From: an uncultured Microbacteriaceae bacterium
GTDB lineage: Bacteria; Actinomycetota; Actinomycetes; Actinomycetales; Microbacteriaceae
Reading direction: 5' to 3'
Assembly: GCA_937896185.1 (NCBI GenBank)
Contig: CALBMG010000080.1
Location: 1-6,260 of the forward strand
DNA: 6,260 nucleotides
In this document: positions 5,899 through 6,260 of the stretch, piece by piece
How the letters are laid out: the number at the start of each line of letters is the position of its first letter
How positions within the stretch are numbered: position 1 is the first letter of the stretch
Position numbers and translations under genes: made by a program
Notes under the pieces: model-generated
Told to the model about the DNA's origin: nothing
Seen by the model: the letters and a program-made list of their open reading frames with translations, nothing else
Databases searched by the model: none

Positions 5899-5905
5899 TT
5901 CCACC

Positions 5906-6260
5906 ATGAGCAGCACGACCGAAGCACCATACTTCAACATCTCAGACCCCGCCTTTGCGATGCACTCGGAAGAGGTCCGATCCGCTCGTGAACGAAGCTG
6001 GTACGCGCGCACCAACTACGGCATCGCCGTCCTGAGATACGCCCAGGTCAGCCAACTGCTCAAAGACCAGCGACTCAGCCAGGGCAGTGGCCAATGGCCC
6101 GCACACAATGGGGTCCACAGCGGACTCTTCTATGACTGGTGGACCACCTGCCTGCTGGTGCTCGAAGGCGAAGACCACCACCGCATCCGCCGACTCGTCA
6201 ACCCCGCCTTCGCGCCCCGACACATCGAACCGTTGATTCCGAGATTCCACGAGCTCGCCG
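5906..6260 (+). CDS. Cytochrome P450, N-terminal part (3' end outside window)
   Basis: ATG 5906 opens a frame of 118 whole codons that runs off the right edge. Residues 1-60 look like the A/B-helix and beta-1 region of soluble bacterial P450s, with SWYARTNYGIAVLRYAQVSQ (31-50), LLKDQRLSQGS (51-61) and a Trp-rich stretch (FYDWW, 75-79). Residues 87-105, EGEDHHRIRRLVNPAFAPR, are the C-helix signature; His91 and Arg95 are expected to contact the haem propionates (HxxxR pattern). The I-helix oxygen-binding motif, ExxR and haem-Cys loop would lie beyond the window, so activity cannot be judged. There is no N-terminal membrane anchor, so it is cytosolic and probably needs a ferredoxin and reductase. 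It is divergent from the amino acid permease, which may point to an amino-acid-like or amine substrate, but this is speculation. The CYP family cannot be assigned. Confidence 0.88.
   Translation, partial: MSSTTEAPYFNISDPAFAMHSEEVRSARERSWYARTNYGIAVLRYAQVSQLLKDQRLSQGSGQWPAHNGVHSGLFYDWWTTCLLVLEGEDHHRIRRLVNPAFAPRHIEPLIPRFHELA

Larger units (their letters stand above)
5589..5905. other. Divergent control region between permease and P450
   Basis: This 317-bp stretch has no supported gene. The half near the permease (5589-5701) carries several short inverted repeats: AGAGATGC/GCACCTCT, AGTCC/GGACT, AGGAC/GTCCT, CTGTT-GG-AACAG and CCTC-N7-GAGG. The middle holds a GAATTAATTC palindrome (5709-5718) and a direct repeat GTGTCGTG (5719-5726 and 5737-5744). 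The half near the P450 (5761-5850) is AT-rich. It holds ATTTTT-N10-AAAAAT (5775-5796), the candidate P450 promoter and an operator-like palindrome. I could not find a convincing -35/-10 pair for the permease on the minus strand. Confidence 0.7.

Noticed and set aside
5882..5905. In-frame ATG 8 codons upstream of the chosen P450 start
   Set aside because: It lacks a good ribosome site, whereas GAAGAGG sits 7 nt before ATG 5906. It remains possible.

Overview
The window looks like a chromosomal segment of a high-GC actinobacterium. The grounds are the GC-rich, G/C-ending codons, GTG starts, a Tad-type secretion gene pair, ATGA-type gene overlap, and a class I-type cytochrome P450. I cannot name a genus. 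Seven protein-coding genes are supported; two of them run off the ends. There is no rRNA, tRNA, insertion sequence or CRISPR array that I can see.

Layout. (1) 1-994: the 3' end of a TadB-like gene overlaps a complete TadC-like gene. Both are inner-membrane platform proteins of a tight-adherence / Flp-pilus type II secretion machine. (2) 1032-2231: an MFS transporter of the YbjJ / fucose-permease-like branch, on the same strand 37 bp downstream; no pilin or TadE/F gene follows tadC. (3) 2261-3013: a well-formed promoter and a 222-aa protein with one InlB B-repeat (Listeria-Bacteroides repeat) but no signal peptide. (4) 3050-4042: a compact pair, a 123-aa four-helix membrane protein and a LysE/RhtB-family exporter only 3 bp apart. 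(5) 4045-4074: a strong hairpin between convergent genes, best read as the terminator of the permease on the minus strand. (6) 4086-5588 minus: a 500-aa APC-superfamily amino acid permease. (7) 5589-5905: a 317-bp divergent control region. (8) 5906-6260 plus: the N-terminal 118 residues of a cytochrome P450 that continues past the window.

The parts most worth a second look are in the control region between permease and P450. On the permease side, the predicted mRNA leader can fold into an 8-bp stem enclosing two mutually exclusive hairpins. One strand of those hairpins is complementary to the permease ribosome binding site, so this could be a cis-regulatory RNA of a class I do not recognise. 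On the P450 side, a TGTTA-N8-TAACA inverted repeat covers the predicted -10 element, which suggests a repressor operator. The divergent arrangement suggests, but does not prove, that permease and P450 serve the same substrate or pathway. Membrane transport is the recurring theme: MFS, LysE and APC transporters plus a small membrane protein lie within about 4.6 kb, but nothing shows that they form one system.
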